A stretch of DNA of 64,000 nt. It comes from Merdimonas sp963929015 (GTDB taxonomy: Bacteria; Bacillota; Clostridia; Lachnospirales; Lachnospiraceae). A program made the translations under genes and the position numbers. The stretch is taken from positions 248,001-312,000 of the forward strand of contig NZ_CAWVHE010000003.1 of the NCBI RefSeq assembly GCF_963929015.1, written 5' to 3'. The notes under the pieces were generated by a model that was given only the letters and a program-made list of their open reading frames with translations, searched no databases and had not been told where the DNA came from. Numbering within the stretch: the stretch's first letter is position 1; each line of letters opens with the position of its first letter. Positions 31,497 through 39,380 of the stretch are shown one piece after another.

Positions 31497-33149
31497 ATGA
31501 CAGATCCGAAACTTACACAGATGTACCGGGAGCTGGACCGGGACTGCGCCTGTTTTGCAAGGAGGTTAAGCGGGGAGACACAAGGGGTATTTGTGCCGGA
31601 TCCGGAAAGTGAAGCACAGATGAGGACTGAGCTTGCCGGACTTCGGAGGCGGCAGCAGGAGCTAAAGGAGCCTGATCGGGTCTATGCACTGGTCAGACAT
31701 CATATGGGGGATTTCCTGGATGCCCAGGGGTTTGAACTGGAGGAGGCCTGCAATCATCCGGAGAAGCCATATCTTCGCAGCTTTGAAAAGATTGAGGCGA
31801 TCTCCAGACTAAGCCGGAAGCCGGATGAGGAAAGGGCAAAGGACGCAACGTCCCTGCTGAAAGAGCTGTGTGGGAAAAAAGAGATTTTCCTTAAACTGAT
31901 CCTGGAACGTCATTCGGAAAAGGGACGAAAGGAAACAGCCTCGGCGCTTCATAAGACCAGGAGCCGTCTGGAAGTACTGGACCGGGAGATCACCGGTTAT
32001 TTTCCGGAATTTGCAGAAGCACAGCAGGAGATGTTGCAAAATGCGCTGCGACAATTCTGTGAAGCGCTCAAAGAGATGGAAGAAGAACTGGAAAAATCGG
32101 TTGGACAAGAATCAGAATCCGAGGCAGAGGAAGACTTTAACAGGACAGTAAAAATGAAAGAGAAAGAATACCGGACCCTTCTCGAAAAACGGCTGGGCGT
32201 TTCCTTTGAGGAGCTTCTTGCCTGGCACCGGGAAGAGATCGAAAAAACCCGGGCAGAGGTGTTCGCAATTGCCGGAAGTCTGGACATCTCTGATCCCGCG
32301 CCAAAAACCATGGAAGAAGTGGTAGGAATCCTCAATCTGTATGAAGGGGCCTGCAAAAGTCCGGAAGAGATGTACCGGCGGGCAAATACTTACCTGAAAC
32401 GGACCAGGGCGCTGGCTCACGAATACGTCCGGCTTCCGGAGGACGAAAGCTGTGTCTGCGTGGAAGCGCCGCTGTCCTGTATTGATTCATATCCCTGGGG
32501 CGGTTATGAAGGAGGGGATTTTTCCGTCCGCCCACTGCGGGGACAGATGTTTTTGAACCAGTGTAATTATGAAAACATCTCGGATGGCTGGATCCGCCTG
32601 AATGCGCTGCATGAGGCTTATCCGGGACATCATGTACAGTATATCCGGGCAGAGGTAGATGAGACGCCGGAAACAGTGAAGATTGGAGCCAAGCTGGTGC
32701 CCCTGTTGGAGGGAACCTGTCTTAGAACAGAAAAAGCCTTTGCATTCATTTACGGGGAAGATCCCTTCTTCCCGTTATTTGTAGCTTATCGGAGGCATCA
32801 TGCATCGGTTCGGATCTATGTGGACCTGCTGCTCTTTTATTATGGCGGAACTATTGGGGATGCCGTAAAGGTATATCAGGAGGAGCTTGGTTTTGAACAG
32901 GGAACTGCCCGCAGGCAGGTGGAAGGACATCTGAACGGGCCGGGATATTTTACCTGTTATTATTACGGCATGAAAAAGATCTGCCAGTGGGAAAAGGAAT
33001 ATGGATACACGAAGAAGGATTTTACCGAACTGTTATTTTCGGCAGGCTATCTTAGTATAGAATGTTTCCATGAACTGGCGGCTTTGACAAAAGAGGAACA
33101 GGAACGGTATTTCCATGAATTTTCCAGTCTGAAACAGACAGCCCGGTAA
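31497..33149 (+). CDS. DUF885 family protein (putative metallopeptidase)
   Basis: A 550-residue protein with the DUF885 hallmark LNALHEAYPGHHVQY near residue 375, an HExxPGHH variant of a zinc-binding motif, and a later conserved Glu/Arg region (LLEGTCLRTEKAFAF). The N-terminal 250 residues are rich in charged helices. No signal peptide is visible. Members are thought to be metallopeptidases; the substrate is unknown. I start it at ATG 31497 behind aaaggaggagcaaagat; the longer open frame overlaps the preceding transporter. Its stop codon lies inside a palindrome shared with the convergent M56 gene. Confidence 0.87.
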   Translation: MTDPKLTQMYRELDRDCACFARRLSGETQGVFVPDPESEAQMRTELAGLRRRQQELKEPDRVYALVRHHMGDFLDAQGFELEEACNHPEKPYLRSFEKIEAISRLSRKPDEERAKDATSLLKELCGKKEIFLKLILERHSEKGRKETASALHKTRSRLEVLDREITGYFPEFAEAQQEMLQNALRQFCEALKEMEEELEKSVGQESESEAEEDFNRTVKMKEKEYRTLLEKRLGVSFEELLAWHREEIEKTRAEVFAIAGSLDISDPAPKTMEEVVGILNLYEGACKSPEEMYRRANTYLKRTRALAHEYVRLPEDESCVCVEAPLSCIDSYPWGGYEGGDFSVRPLRGQMFLNQCNYENISDGWIRLNALHEAYPGHHVQYIRAEVDETPETVKIGAKLVPLLEGTCLRTEKAFAFIYGEDPFFPLFVAYRRHHASVRIYVDLLLFYYGGTIGDAVKVYQEELGFEQGTARRQVEGHLNGPGYFTCYYYGMKKICQWEKEYGYTKKDFTELLFSAGYLSIECFHELAALTKEEQERYFHEFSSLKQTAR

Positions 33150-33164
33150 TTTACCGGGCTGTCT
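33136..33164. terminator. Palindrome holding the stop codons of two convergent genes
   Basis: agacagcccggtaa / ttaccgggctgtct, a perfect 14-bp inverted repeat around one T at 33150. The taa at 33147-33149 ends the DUF885 gene and the tta at 33151-33153 is the stop of the M56 gene on the other strand. There is only a weak T-rich tail, so terminator strength is uncertain. Confidence 0.65.
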
Positions 33165-34638
33165 CTATCTCTTCCCAGTCAACGGGGAAGGTTACATGGT
33201 ACTGCCTGGAACTTAGCTTATGATCGACCACTTCGTAGATCGTCAGGCAGTCCTCTGTTAAGAAAAAGGACTGGCCTGTTTCCGATAAAATGCCGTACAA
33301 AGTCGGAGTATCCGCGGTGCTTGCTTCGCCGTAGCTTGTCAGGTATGTTTCCATCTCCAGTTCACTCAGGAACCGGGAGACGGATTCCGGGTCCGCAAGA
33401 GGGATCTCCGCTTCCGGATGATCTGTCCCTTCCGGATAAAAGCTGGCTTCTGCAATGTCTGCACTGGTCAGCCCTGTCACTTCCGTCATCTTTCCACGGT
33501 CTGTGGAAAGATTTACATTTCCCATTAACAAACTGCTAATTATAATTGTAAGGAAAAGCAGAGGAAGGCCCAACCTCTTTTCTCTGGCAGAAACTGTGGA
33601 TTTCAGCCGGTAGCAGAGTGTCTTTGCAGAAGCGGAGAGACAGGTGGTGTACCCCCTGCTGTCGCCGGCAATGGAGAGCAGAAGTTCTGCATATTTTTTC
33701 CGGGTAGAAGGGTCGGCGTCTTTTAAAACGATCTCGTCGCAGGACAGCTCCAGATCTTCTTCTGCTTTTTTCACTGCCAGCCAGACCAGCGGGTGGAACC
33801 AGCCCAGGGCATTGACAAACCCCAGGAAAAATTTGGTGTGGGTGTCGTGCCTCTGGATATGGTGGAGTTCATGGGAAAAAATAAGCTCCATTTCCTCTTC
33901 GGAATAATCCCGTTCCGGAAGGTAGGTTATCCAGTTGGAACGGTACATGCCGATGGTCAGGGGCGTGCGGATCATGGAACTGAAGCGAAGTCCCAGAGGG
34001 CGGGTCAGATCTCCGATCTCCAGATCACGCTTTACCCGGGCCCAGATAGCGAGAATTTCTAAGTCTTCCACAGGATGGGAATGTGTTTTCAGCATTCTGG
34101 AAAAGCGAAGATGGGAGAAAACCTGCCAGGCAAAGAGCAGCGCGAATCCACCAAGCCAGACCAGAAGAAGGGTATAGATAACGGCGCGAGGCACGTAAAA
34201 AACAGGTCTGACCGGCAGGGGAAGGTGATCATAGTTGTAAATAACAGTTGGCTGATAAAACAGGAAGACCGGTATCACCCAGAATGTGGCGCAGGTTCTG
34301 GCGGTGTATCGGGTCCGTAAAGCAGGCAGCAGAAATAACACCAGGACAAAATAGACGCTGATAAAGAAAAACAGATCTACGCCCAGACTGAAGATGTAGC
34401 CCCGGCTTTTCTCCCATCCGAAGAACAGAAGGCACAAGCTAATGTAAAAGACGATGCAAAACGGGAGGACCAGAGGATCCAGAAAGACAACAGTATTGTT
34501 GTCGCTTCGAACCCCCCATAGCGGTCCCTTTCGTCCGTGTTCGGCATTCCAGGTGCTTTTGAGAGATCCTGTCAGTGCAAAACCAAGAAATAAGGCCCAG
34601 AACAGGCGAAACAGGAAAAAAAGCATGAAGTCGGTCAT
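33151..34638 (-). CDS. M56 family metallopeptidase (BlaR1/MecR1-like sensor)
   Basis: A membrane-bound zinc protease of 495 residues. About four to five helices precede the cytoplasmic zinc motif HELHH (256-260) in FSHELHHIQRHDTH, and another helix lies near residue 360. Proteins of this family sense a signal outside and cleave the partner BlaI-type repressor. The C-terminal domain of about 130 residues is far too short for the penicillin-binding sensor of BlaR1 and has no SxxK serine motif that I can see, so beta-lactam sensing is unlikely. Its ATG directly follows the repressor stop. Confidence 0.88.
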   Translation of the reverse strand: MTDFMLFFLFRLFWALFLGFALTGSLKSTWNAEHGRKGPLWGVRSDNNTVVFLDPLVLPFCIVFYISLCLLFFGWEKSRGYIFSLGVDLFFFISVYFVLVLFLLPALRTRYTARTCATFWVIPVFLFYQPTVIYNYDHLPLPVRPVFYVPRAVIYTLLLVWLGGFALLFAWQVFSHLRFSRMLKTHSHPVEDLEILAIWARVKRDLEIGDLTRPLGLRFSSMIRTPLTIGMYRSNWITYLPERDYSEEEMELIFSHELHHIQRHDTHTKFFLGFVNALGWFHPLVWLAVKKAEEDLELSCDEIVLKDADPSTRKKYAELLLSIAGDSRGYTTCLSASAKTLCYRLKSTVSAREKRLGLPLLFLTIIISSLLMGNVNLSTDRGKMTEVTGLTSADIAEASFYPEGTDHPEAEIPLADPESVSRFLSELEMETYLTSYGEASTADTPTLYGILSETGQSFFLTEDCLTIYEVVDHKLSSRQYHVTFPVDWEEIETAR

Positions 34639-35013
34639 TTAGAACACCTCCTTTTCCAGCATTTTCCGCAGTTCTTCCAGATCCTCTTTGTCAATTCCGC
34701 TGTCGCACAGAGCAGTAGCGAATCCGGTTACCGATCCGCCAAACATCCGGTCCAGGAAGGAGCGGCTTTCTGACGCCAGGTAATCTTTCTGCTCGATCAG
34801 AGGGCGGTAGAGATTGGTCCGCCCCTCTTTTTCCAGCGACAGAAATCCTTTCTCACACAGGCGGGTCAGGAGAGTCAGGATGGTCGTGGGGGCAAGAGGA
34901 TGGATCTTTTCCAGCGCCTGCTCAATGGTCATCCGGGATACGGGCGCAGGTTCTGCCCAGATGATCTGCATGATCTCCAGTTCACTTTCCGGAAGATGAG
35001 TCATTTTCTTCAT
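34639..35013 (-). CDS. BlaI/MecI/CopY family repressor
   Basis: A winged-helix repressor of 124 residues (LPESELEIMQIIWAEPAPVS; TTILTLLTRLCEKGFLS is the recognition region), followed by a dimerisation tail. It should repress its own operon through the two palindromes 50-90 bases upstream and be cleaved by the M56 protease encoded next. Start: ATG 35013 behind gggagg at nine bases; another ATG three codons on is possible. The stop codon is directly followed by the M56 start. Confidence 0.92.
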   Translation of the reverse strand: MKKMTHLPESELEIMQIIWAEPAPVSRMTIEQALEKIHPLAPTTILTLLTRLCEKGFLSLEKEGRTNLYRPLIEQKDYLASESRSFLDRMFGGSVTGFATALCDSGIDKEDLEELRKMLEKEVF

Positions 35014-35063
35014 CAGGTGTCGCCTCCCTTCATTTCTATTTGAAAATTAGGTTTGAAAACAAA

Positions 35064-35103
35064 TTCTACATCTGTAGAACTATTATATTCTACAGATGTA
35101 GAA
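35064..35103. promoter_or_regulatory. Twin BlaI-type operators
   Basis: Two perfect 16-bp palindromes, TTCTACATCTGTAGAA (35064-35079) and TTCTACAGATGTAGAA (35088-35103). Both contain the BlaI/MecI core TACA-NN-TGTA. Their centres are 24 bases apart and they bracket the -10 box of the repressor promoter. Confidence 0.9.
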
Positions 35104-35110
35104 AAGTCAA
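35082..35110 (-). promoter_or_regulatory. Promoter of the blaI-M56 operon
   Basis: On the minus strand TTGACT (35110-35105), a 17-base spacer, and TATAAT (35087-35082). One operator fills most of the spacer and the other lies just past the -10, so bound repressor would block polymerase directly. Confidence 0.85.
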
Positions 35111-35154
35111 TTCGGAAGGATAAGAATTGTTTTGATAAGTTTTAGAATTTGTGA

Positions 35155-35184
35155 TTGACAAATCCTCTCCGGATATGGTATAAA
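35155..35184 (+). promoter_or_regulatory. Promoter of tRNA-Trp
   Basis: TTGACA 35155-35160, an 18-base spacer ending in TGG, and TATAAA 35179-35184, about 24 bases before the tRNA. Confidence 0.7.
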
Positions 35185-35207
35185 TATCTAGTGCAATAAA
35201 TGCATAC

Positions 35208-35278
35208 AGGGGATTGGTCAAGTGGTATGATAGGGGTCTCCAAAACCTTTGGCGGGAGTTCGATTCTCTCATCCCCTG
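35208..35278 (+). tRNA. trnW: tRNA-Trp (CCA)
   Basis: A 71-base cloverleaf: acceptor stem AGGGGAT / ATCCCCT with G as discriminator base, a D arm, anticodon loop CTCCAAA with anticodon CCA at 35240-35242, and T arm with GTTCGATTC. No CCA end is encoded. It stands alone between its promoter and a terminator. Confidence 0.93.
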
Positions 35279-35282
35279 CTAG

Positions 35283-35326
35283 AAAATCCCGGGAAGCCGA
35301 TAAAAAAGGCTTTCCGGGATTTTTTG
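35283..35326 (+). terminator. Terminator of tRNA-Trp
   Basis: Stem aaaatcccgggaagcc / ggctttccgggatttt with one G-T pair and a nine-base loop, ending in a T run. Confidence 0.85.
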
Positions 35327-35355
35327 ATTTTGAAAGATAAAGGACATGATTCGAT

Positions 35356-36729
35356 ATGAAAAGAGATATTGAGGCAGTTATCACCAGTTATAATCAGGGG
35401 ACTATGATCCTGGAAGCGGTCCGGTCCGTATGCAGTCAGACCCTGCTTCCTGAAAGAATTATTATCGTTGATGACGGATCAACAGATAAAGAGTCACTTG
35501 CTGTGTTGGGAGAGATGAAAAACAGTCCGGATTTTCCTGTCCCGGTTATCATACAATTTCAGGAGAATCAGGGAGTATCGGCTGCAAGAAATACAGGAAT
35601 CCGCTCAGCCCATTCTTCCATGGTGCTGGTTCTTGATGGAGATGACCGGATTGAAAAAGAATATATAGAAAAGGTGTATCATTTACTTTTGGAACATCCT
35701 TCTATGGTAATTGCCTCCTCCTGGATGCATACATTCGGAACGCTGGATGCGATCGTGCGTCCTTCGGGCGGCAATATCGTACCTTTTTTATCCCACAATT
35801 GCTGTCCGGCAACCCATATCCTTCGCAAGAAAGCGTTTGAACGGTGCGGAGGGTATGATGAATCCATGCGGTCAGGATTTGAAGACTGGGATTTTTTCCT
35901 GAGTATGCTGGAAACCGCACCGGATGCTCATGCGGGGATTGTTGAAAAACCGCTGATCCAATACCGGACGTCACCAGTGTCTGCAAATATAAAAAGCATG
36001 GAAAAGCGGCGTGAACTGATGCACTATCTTGTACAAAAGCATTTTGAGAGTTACCGCAGTAATCTTGCGGATGTGCTTCTGGATATGGAGGCAATATCCG
36101 GCTTCAGATTGTCCGGCTGGGAAAACGAGATGGTGTATTCAATAGAAAAGGATCAGGAACTAAGCGAATCTGCGAAGGATTTCATGAGGAATCCGTCGTA
36201 TGGGGACGGGGGAATGGCTGCGGCTGTCCGGATCGCATCTGCCTGGGAACCTATCAGCTTACGGAAAGGGAATCATGAAAAAATGCAGCTTCGGGAATAT
36301 ATTCCGTCTGATGTTGATCAGCTGGCAGAATTGTTCTACCAGACGGTTCACAGTGTCAATGGAAAAGACTACTCCACAGAGCAATTGCATGCATGGGCAA
36401 ACGGGGAAGTGGACCTGCAGGAGTGGAACCGCTCGTTTCTGGAACATTACACGGTTGTGGCGGTTGAAAATGACAGGATCGTAGGATTTGGGGATATCGA
36501 CGAATCCGGCTATTTAGACCGGCTGTATGTTCATAAGGACCACCAGAGAGAGGGGATTGCCTCGGCGATCTGTGACAAACTGGAGCGTCAGGCCGGAAAG
36601 CAGACCATTACAACCCATGCGTCTATTACGGCCAGACCCTTTTTTGAACACCGGGGCTACCGGGTGATCAGACAGCAAAAAGTTGTAAGAAGCGGGATAG
36701 AGTTGACAAATTATGTGATGGAGAAATAA
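35356..36729 (+). CDS. Glycosyltransferase family 2 - GNAT acetyltransferase fusion
   Basis: A 457-residue protein in two parts. Residues 1-215 are a GT-A (GT2) glycosyltransferase: ITSYNQGTMILEAVRSVCSQ, IIVDDGSTD, GVSAARNTGI and the metal-binding region LVLDGDDR, then FEDWDFFLSM. Residues from about 310 are a GNAT domain (MQLREYIPSDVDQLAELF; acetyl-CoA loop VHKDHQREGIASAICDKL). Methionine 310 could once have been the start of a separate gene, but the frame is open throughout. Start: ATG 35356, preceded by gataaaggacatgattcgat, a weak site. Its stop overlaps the convergent ABC-F gene by 19 bases. Sugar and acetyl acceptors are unknown. Confidence 0.82.
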   Translation: MKRDIEAVITSYNQGTMILEAVRSVCSQTLLPERIIIVDDGSTDKESLAVLGEMKNSPDFPVPVIIQFQENQGVSAARNTGIRSAHSSMVLVLDGDDRIEKEYIEKVYHLLLEHPSMVIASSWMHTFGTLDAIVRPSGGNIVPFLSHNCCPATHILRKKAFERCGGYDESMRSGFEDWDFFLSMLETAPDAHAGIVEKPLIQYRTSPVSANIKSMEKRRELMHYLVQKHFESYRSNLADVLLDMEAISGFRLSGWENEMVYSIEKDQELSESAKDFMRNPSYGDGGMAAAVRIASAWEPISLRKGNHEKMQLREYIPSDVDQLAELFYQTVHSVNGKDYSTEQLHAWANGEVDLQEWNRSFLEHYTVVAVENDRIVGFGDIDESGYLDRLYVHKDHQREGIASAICDKLERQAGKQTITTHASITARPFFEHRGYRVIRQQKVVRSGIELTNYVMEK

Positions 36730-38186
36730 ACGGTCCTGGTTGCTATATTCTTCCTGAATGCGAGATCATGTTCTACAAAAATCATGGTTGGAGAGAATTC
36801 TTCTATCAGTTTCTCGATCTGCATGCGGGAGTAAATGTCGATATAGTTCAGCGGTTCATCCCAGACATACAGGTGCGCCTGCTCGCAAAGGCTTCTGGCG
36901 ATCAGCACTTTTTTCTTCTGACCCGCTGAAAAATCCTCCATTTTCTTTTCAAACTGTATGCGTGAAAAATCCATTTTCCGCAAGATCGCCTTAAATAAAC
37001 TTTCGTCTATCTGGCTGGTTTTTGCAAACTCTGACAGAGAACCGTTCAGCATGGAAGTATCCTGCGGAACATAGGACAGGATCACACCGGAACCGATTGC
37101 AACCGTGCCGCGATGTTCGGTATGCTGACCGGTCAGAAGTTTTAGAAGGCTTGTTTTTCCGGAACCATTTTTCCCGTCCAGAGCAATGCGTTCTCCTTGT
37201 TTCACGGAAAAGGAAATGGGCAGGCAGACATCTTTGCCGTCAAAAACCGGCACAACATCCGAGAAAGTCACTAAGGTATCTGCATGGTAGAGCAGCGGGA
37301 CGATCTTCAGATCTTCTGCAGTCTCCAGATTTTTGAGAAGGTGGGATTTTTCCTCAATTGCACGTTGCTGCCGTATCTGGACAGACTTTGAGCGCTTCAT
37401 CATTTTGGCGGACTTGTGGCCGATATAGCCACGGTCAACCGGGCCGTTTCCATATTTGGAAGCCTCCATCCGGTCTGACCAGGCGGACGTTCTTTGAGCG
37501 GATTTTTGCATAGTAGCAATGCTTTTCTTTAGTTTTTTATTTTGAGCGAGTTCAAATCCCTGCTGGCGCTGGAAGTTGGTGAACCAGGTGGAAAAGTTCC
37601 CTTTTTGCACTTCTATGTCTGACCGGTTGATGGACAGGATATGGTCAACACAGCCATCTAAAAAACAGCGGTCATGGGAGACCAGGATGAATCCTTTTTT
37701 TCGTTTCAAGTATGCGGAAACGGTTTCCCTGGCTTTCATATCCAGATGGTTTGTCGGCTCATCGATCAGTAAAAAGTGGCCACTATTCAGAAACAGTGCG
37801 GCAAGCAGCACTTTGGTCTGCTCTCCGTTGGACAGTGTAAAAAATGGCCGCCAAAGTGCATCTTCACGGACTTCCAGATAGGACAGTTCTCTCAAAAGTT
37901 CCCATTCTTCTGCTAGCGGGCACACTTCCGAGAGAATGTCTGTGGTGAGTCTGCCCTTGTTGCTGACAGGATATGGAAAATAGTCAAATTGTACAGAAGC
38001 CTGTACTTTCCCCTGGTATTCGTATTTTCCAAGCAGGAGATTCAGGAAAGTGGTTTTCCCTCTGCCGTTTCTTCCAATAAACCCAAGTTTCCAATCGGTA
38101 TCTATCTGAAAACTGACATTTTCAAAAATATTGTCATAGCTGGATGGATAGGCAAAGGTAAGGTTTTCCACCCGGATCATCGACAT
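36711..38186 (-). CDS. ABC-F ribosomal protection protein, Lsa type
   Basis: A cytosolic ABC-F protein of 491 residues without membrane domains; such proteins displace antibiotics from the ribosome. Two ATPase cassettes are present: Walker A GRNGRGKTT and GKNGSGKTS, signatures LSNGEQTKVLLAAL and FSAGQKKKVLIARSL, Walker B FLLIDEPTNHLD and YVWDEPLNYID. The basic interdomain linker (FSTWFTNFQRQQGFE onward) is of the Lsa/VgaA kind, pointing to lincosamide, streptogramin A and pleuromutilin protection. Start is ATG 38186 behind ggagg; the frame is open for 63 codons upstream but that stretch is the regulatory leader. A leader peptide and attenuator precede it. Confidence 0.88.
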   Translation of the reverse strand: MSMIRVENLTFAYPSSYDNIFENVSFQIDTDWKLGFIGRNGRGKTTFLNLLLGKYEYQGKVQASVQFDYFPYPVSNKGRLTTDILSEVCPLAEEWELLRELSYLEVREDALWRPFFTLSNGEQTKVLLAALFLNSGHFLLIDEPTNHLDMKARETVSAYLKRKKGFILVSHDRCFLDGCVDHILSINRSDIEVQKGNFSTWFTNFQRQQGFELAQNKKLKKSIATMQKSAQRTSAWSDRMEASKYGNGPVDRGYIGHKSAKMMKRSKSVQIRQQRAIEEKSHLLKNLETAEDLKIVPLLYHADTLVTFSDVVPVFDGKDVCLPISFSVKQGERIALDGKNGSGKTSLLKLLTGQHTEHRGTVAIGSGVILSYVPQDTSMLNGSLSEFAKTSQIDESLFKAILRKMDFSRIQFEKKMEDFSAGQKKKVLIARSLCEQAHLYVWDEPLNYIDIYSRMQIEKLIEEFSPTMIFVEHDLAFRKNIATRTVYFSIT

Positions 38187-38222
38187 ATTGCATTCCTCCT
38201 TCGCTGTATGGATAAAGAAATT

Positions 38223-38258
38223 AAAAAAGAGTTGCAAGAAAGTCATTTCCTGCAACTC
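38223..38258 (-). terminator. Attenuator hairpin upstream of the ABC-F gene
   Basis: On the minus strand a 13-bp stem of gagttgcaggaaa and tttcttgcaactc (one mismatch) is followed by six Ts, about 36 bases before the ABC-F start codon. The 3' arm contains ACTTTCTTGCAA, the exact complement of an upstream segment at 38329-38340 that can act as antiterminator. Confidence 0.85.
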
Positions 38259-38386
38259 GTCATAGCATAACAGTATCACCTGTATCGAGAGTGATAGAAT
38301 TACAATATATCGAGAAAATAGATGGTTCACTTTCTTGCAAATGGACGCAATAGCACTGTAAAACACAGCATCCATGTATCATTCAA

Positions 38387-38410
38387 TTATCTGCAAGAAA
38401 AGTTAATCAT
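38387..38410 (-). CDS. Leader peptide MINFSCR of the ABC-F attenuator
   Basis: Seven codons (ATG 38410 to TAA ending 38387) behind a ggggtg ribosome binding site on the minus strand, about 30 bases into the predicted transcript. The coding sequence covers ACTTTTCTTGCAG, which can pair with the antiterminator segment at 38329-38340. A ribosome stalled here by an antibiotic would free that segment. This is the standard logic of ABC-F and Erm leaders, inferred here from base pairing. Confidence 0.7.
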   Translation of the reverse strand: MINFSCR

Positions 38411-38443
38411 CTTTTCACCCCTATCTTACTGTTTATGTGTGTC

Positions 38444-38472
38444 AGTGTAGCACAAAGATGGTGGCAAGTCAA
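38444..38472 (-). promoter_or_regulatory. Promoter of the ABC-F leader and gene
   Basis: Minus strand TTGACT (38472-38467), a 17-base spacer, and TACACT (38449-38444). It predicts a leader of about 250 bases ahead of the ABC-F start. Confidence 0.75.
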
Positions 38473-38521
38473 GAATGACGGGTTGTACAGAATGACGGGT
38501 TGTACAGAATGACGGGTTGTA
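38473..38521. repeat. Three tandem 17-bp repeats
   Basis: gaatgacgggttgtaca repeated at 38473, 38490 and 38507; the last copy lacks two bases. The array abuts the -35 box of the ABC-F promoter. Confidence 0.9.
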
Positions 38522-38611
38522 TCGCGAACTATTTACAGAAATGATTCGGCTATATATATGGTGTGGCATCCCTTATCCCAGAAAGAAAATGCAAGAATGG
38601 CATCGGAATGG

Positions 38612-38661
38612 TATAATAGACGAAATAGTTTACCATGCTGTGCTAAACTGCAGGTAAACTA
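38612..38661 (+). promoter_or_regulatory. Possible promoter -10 and operator of the XRE gene
   Basis: A TATAAT at 38612-38617 without a clear -35, followed by an inverted repeat TAGTTTACC (38626-38634) / GGTAAACTA (38653-38661). The repeat lies about 95 bases before the XRE gene and could be its own operator. I see nothing else between 38522 and 38753. Confidence 0.4.
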
Positions 38662-38753
38662 CCAGTCGGGGAAAGGAAACCGGCAGTCGGTTGCGTTCCA
38701 TAAGCAGAGAATGTTAACATGCAGTCATCAAAGCAAAGGAGGAGTGAACACAT

Positions 38754-39170
38754 ATGAGACAACAGACATTTGGAACGATGATCACAGCGCTTCGAAAGGA
38801 ACAGGGAATGACCCAGCTTGAGCTTGCAGAGAAAATGGGAGTTACAGACAAGGCCGTGTCAAAATGGGAGCGGGATCTGTCCTTCCCTGATATAAACAGC
38901 CTTCCCAAGCTGGCGGAGATCTTTCATGTCTCGGTAGATGAACTGATGCAGGTGAAAACGGATACAAAGGGAAATGGAGAAGAGAAGCATAAAACCGTTG
39001 AGATCGTGGATCTTGCGTTAAAGGGCGTCGCCCTTGCGATGGGAGTTGCGGTTGTGGTTCTTTCTATCCTTAATGAGATTGAAAGTGACAGCGCCGTCCG
39101 CATGCTTGGAATTGGGCTGGCCTGTCTGGCGGTCGCGCAGCTGGCGCAGAAGAAAGATGGCAGGGAATAG
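38754..39170 (+). CDS. XRE family transcriptional regulator with C-terminal membrane segments
   Basis: A 138-residue protein. Residues 8-62 are a Cro/C1-type helix-turn-helix (MTQLELAEKMGVTDKAVSKW, then SFPDINSLPKLAEIFHVSVD). Residues 85-130 are hydrophobic and form two likely helices (LKGVALAMGVAVVVLSIL; MLGIGLACLAVAQLA), so it may be membrane-tethered. Start: ATG behind caaaggaggagtgaacacat. Its last codons and stop lie inside the first copy of a terminator hairpin that also occurs, in another gene's 3' end, at 42608. Target genes are unknown. Confidence 0.87.
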   Translation: MRQQTFGTMITALRKEQGMTQLELAEKMGVTDKAVSKWERDLSFPDINSLPKLAEIFHVSVDELMQVKTDTKGNGEEKHKTVEIVDLALKGVALAMGVAVVVLSILNEIESDSAVRMLGIGLACLAVAQLAQKKDGRE

Positions 39171-39198
39171 ATTTGTCTATTCTGCCATCTTGTTTTTT
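39154..39198 (+). terminator. Terminator overlapping the XRE stop codon
   Basis: aagatggcag..aataga / tctattctgccatctt with a TTTG loop, then gtttttt. The stem begins six codons before the XRE stop codon. Confidence 0.85.
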
Positions 39199-39336
39199 AA
39201 GAGCTTATCTACTATAATGAACAAACAATCAATGGGAGGGTTCTTCTTCCCGCAAAGGCCGGATTTTCGGCTGTCCATTTTATATTCGGCGGTTTCCGCC
39301 ATTTTATTCCAGACTTTTTTTGAGCTCACTTAAAGG

Positions 39337-39365
39337 TTGCAACGGTTTGTTTTGTTTTTTATAAT
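39337..39365 (+). promoter_or_regulatory. Promoter of Rpn copy A
   Basis: TTGCAA 39337-39342, a 17-base spacer and TATAAT 39360-39365, ending only 15 bases before the start codon, so the transcript leader would be very short. Confidence 0.65.
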
Positions 39366-39380
39366 GAAAGGAGAAAATCA

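Noticed and set aside
38187..38375. 63-codon N-terminal extension of the ABC-F protein
   Set aside because: It would read through the attenuator hairpin and antiterminator. The ATG at 38186 has a good ribosome binding site and gives the normal Lsa length.
38473..38521. CRISPR array
   Set aside because: The repeats are directly adjacent with no spacers and no cas gene is present. No CRISPR array is seen anywhere in the window.
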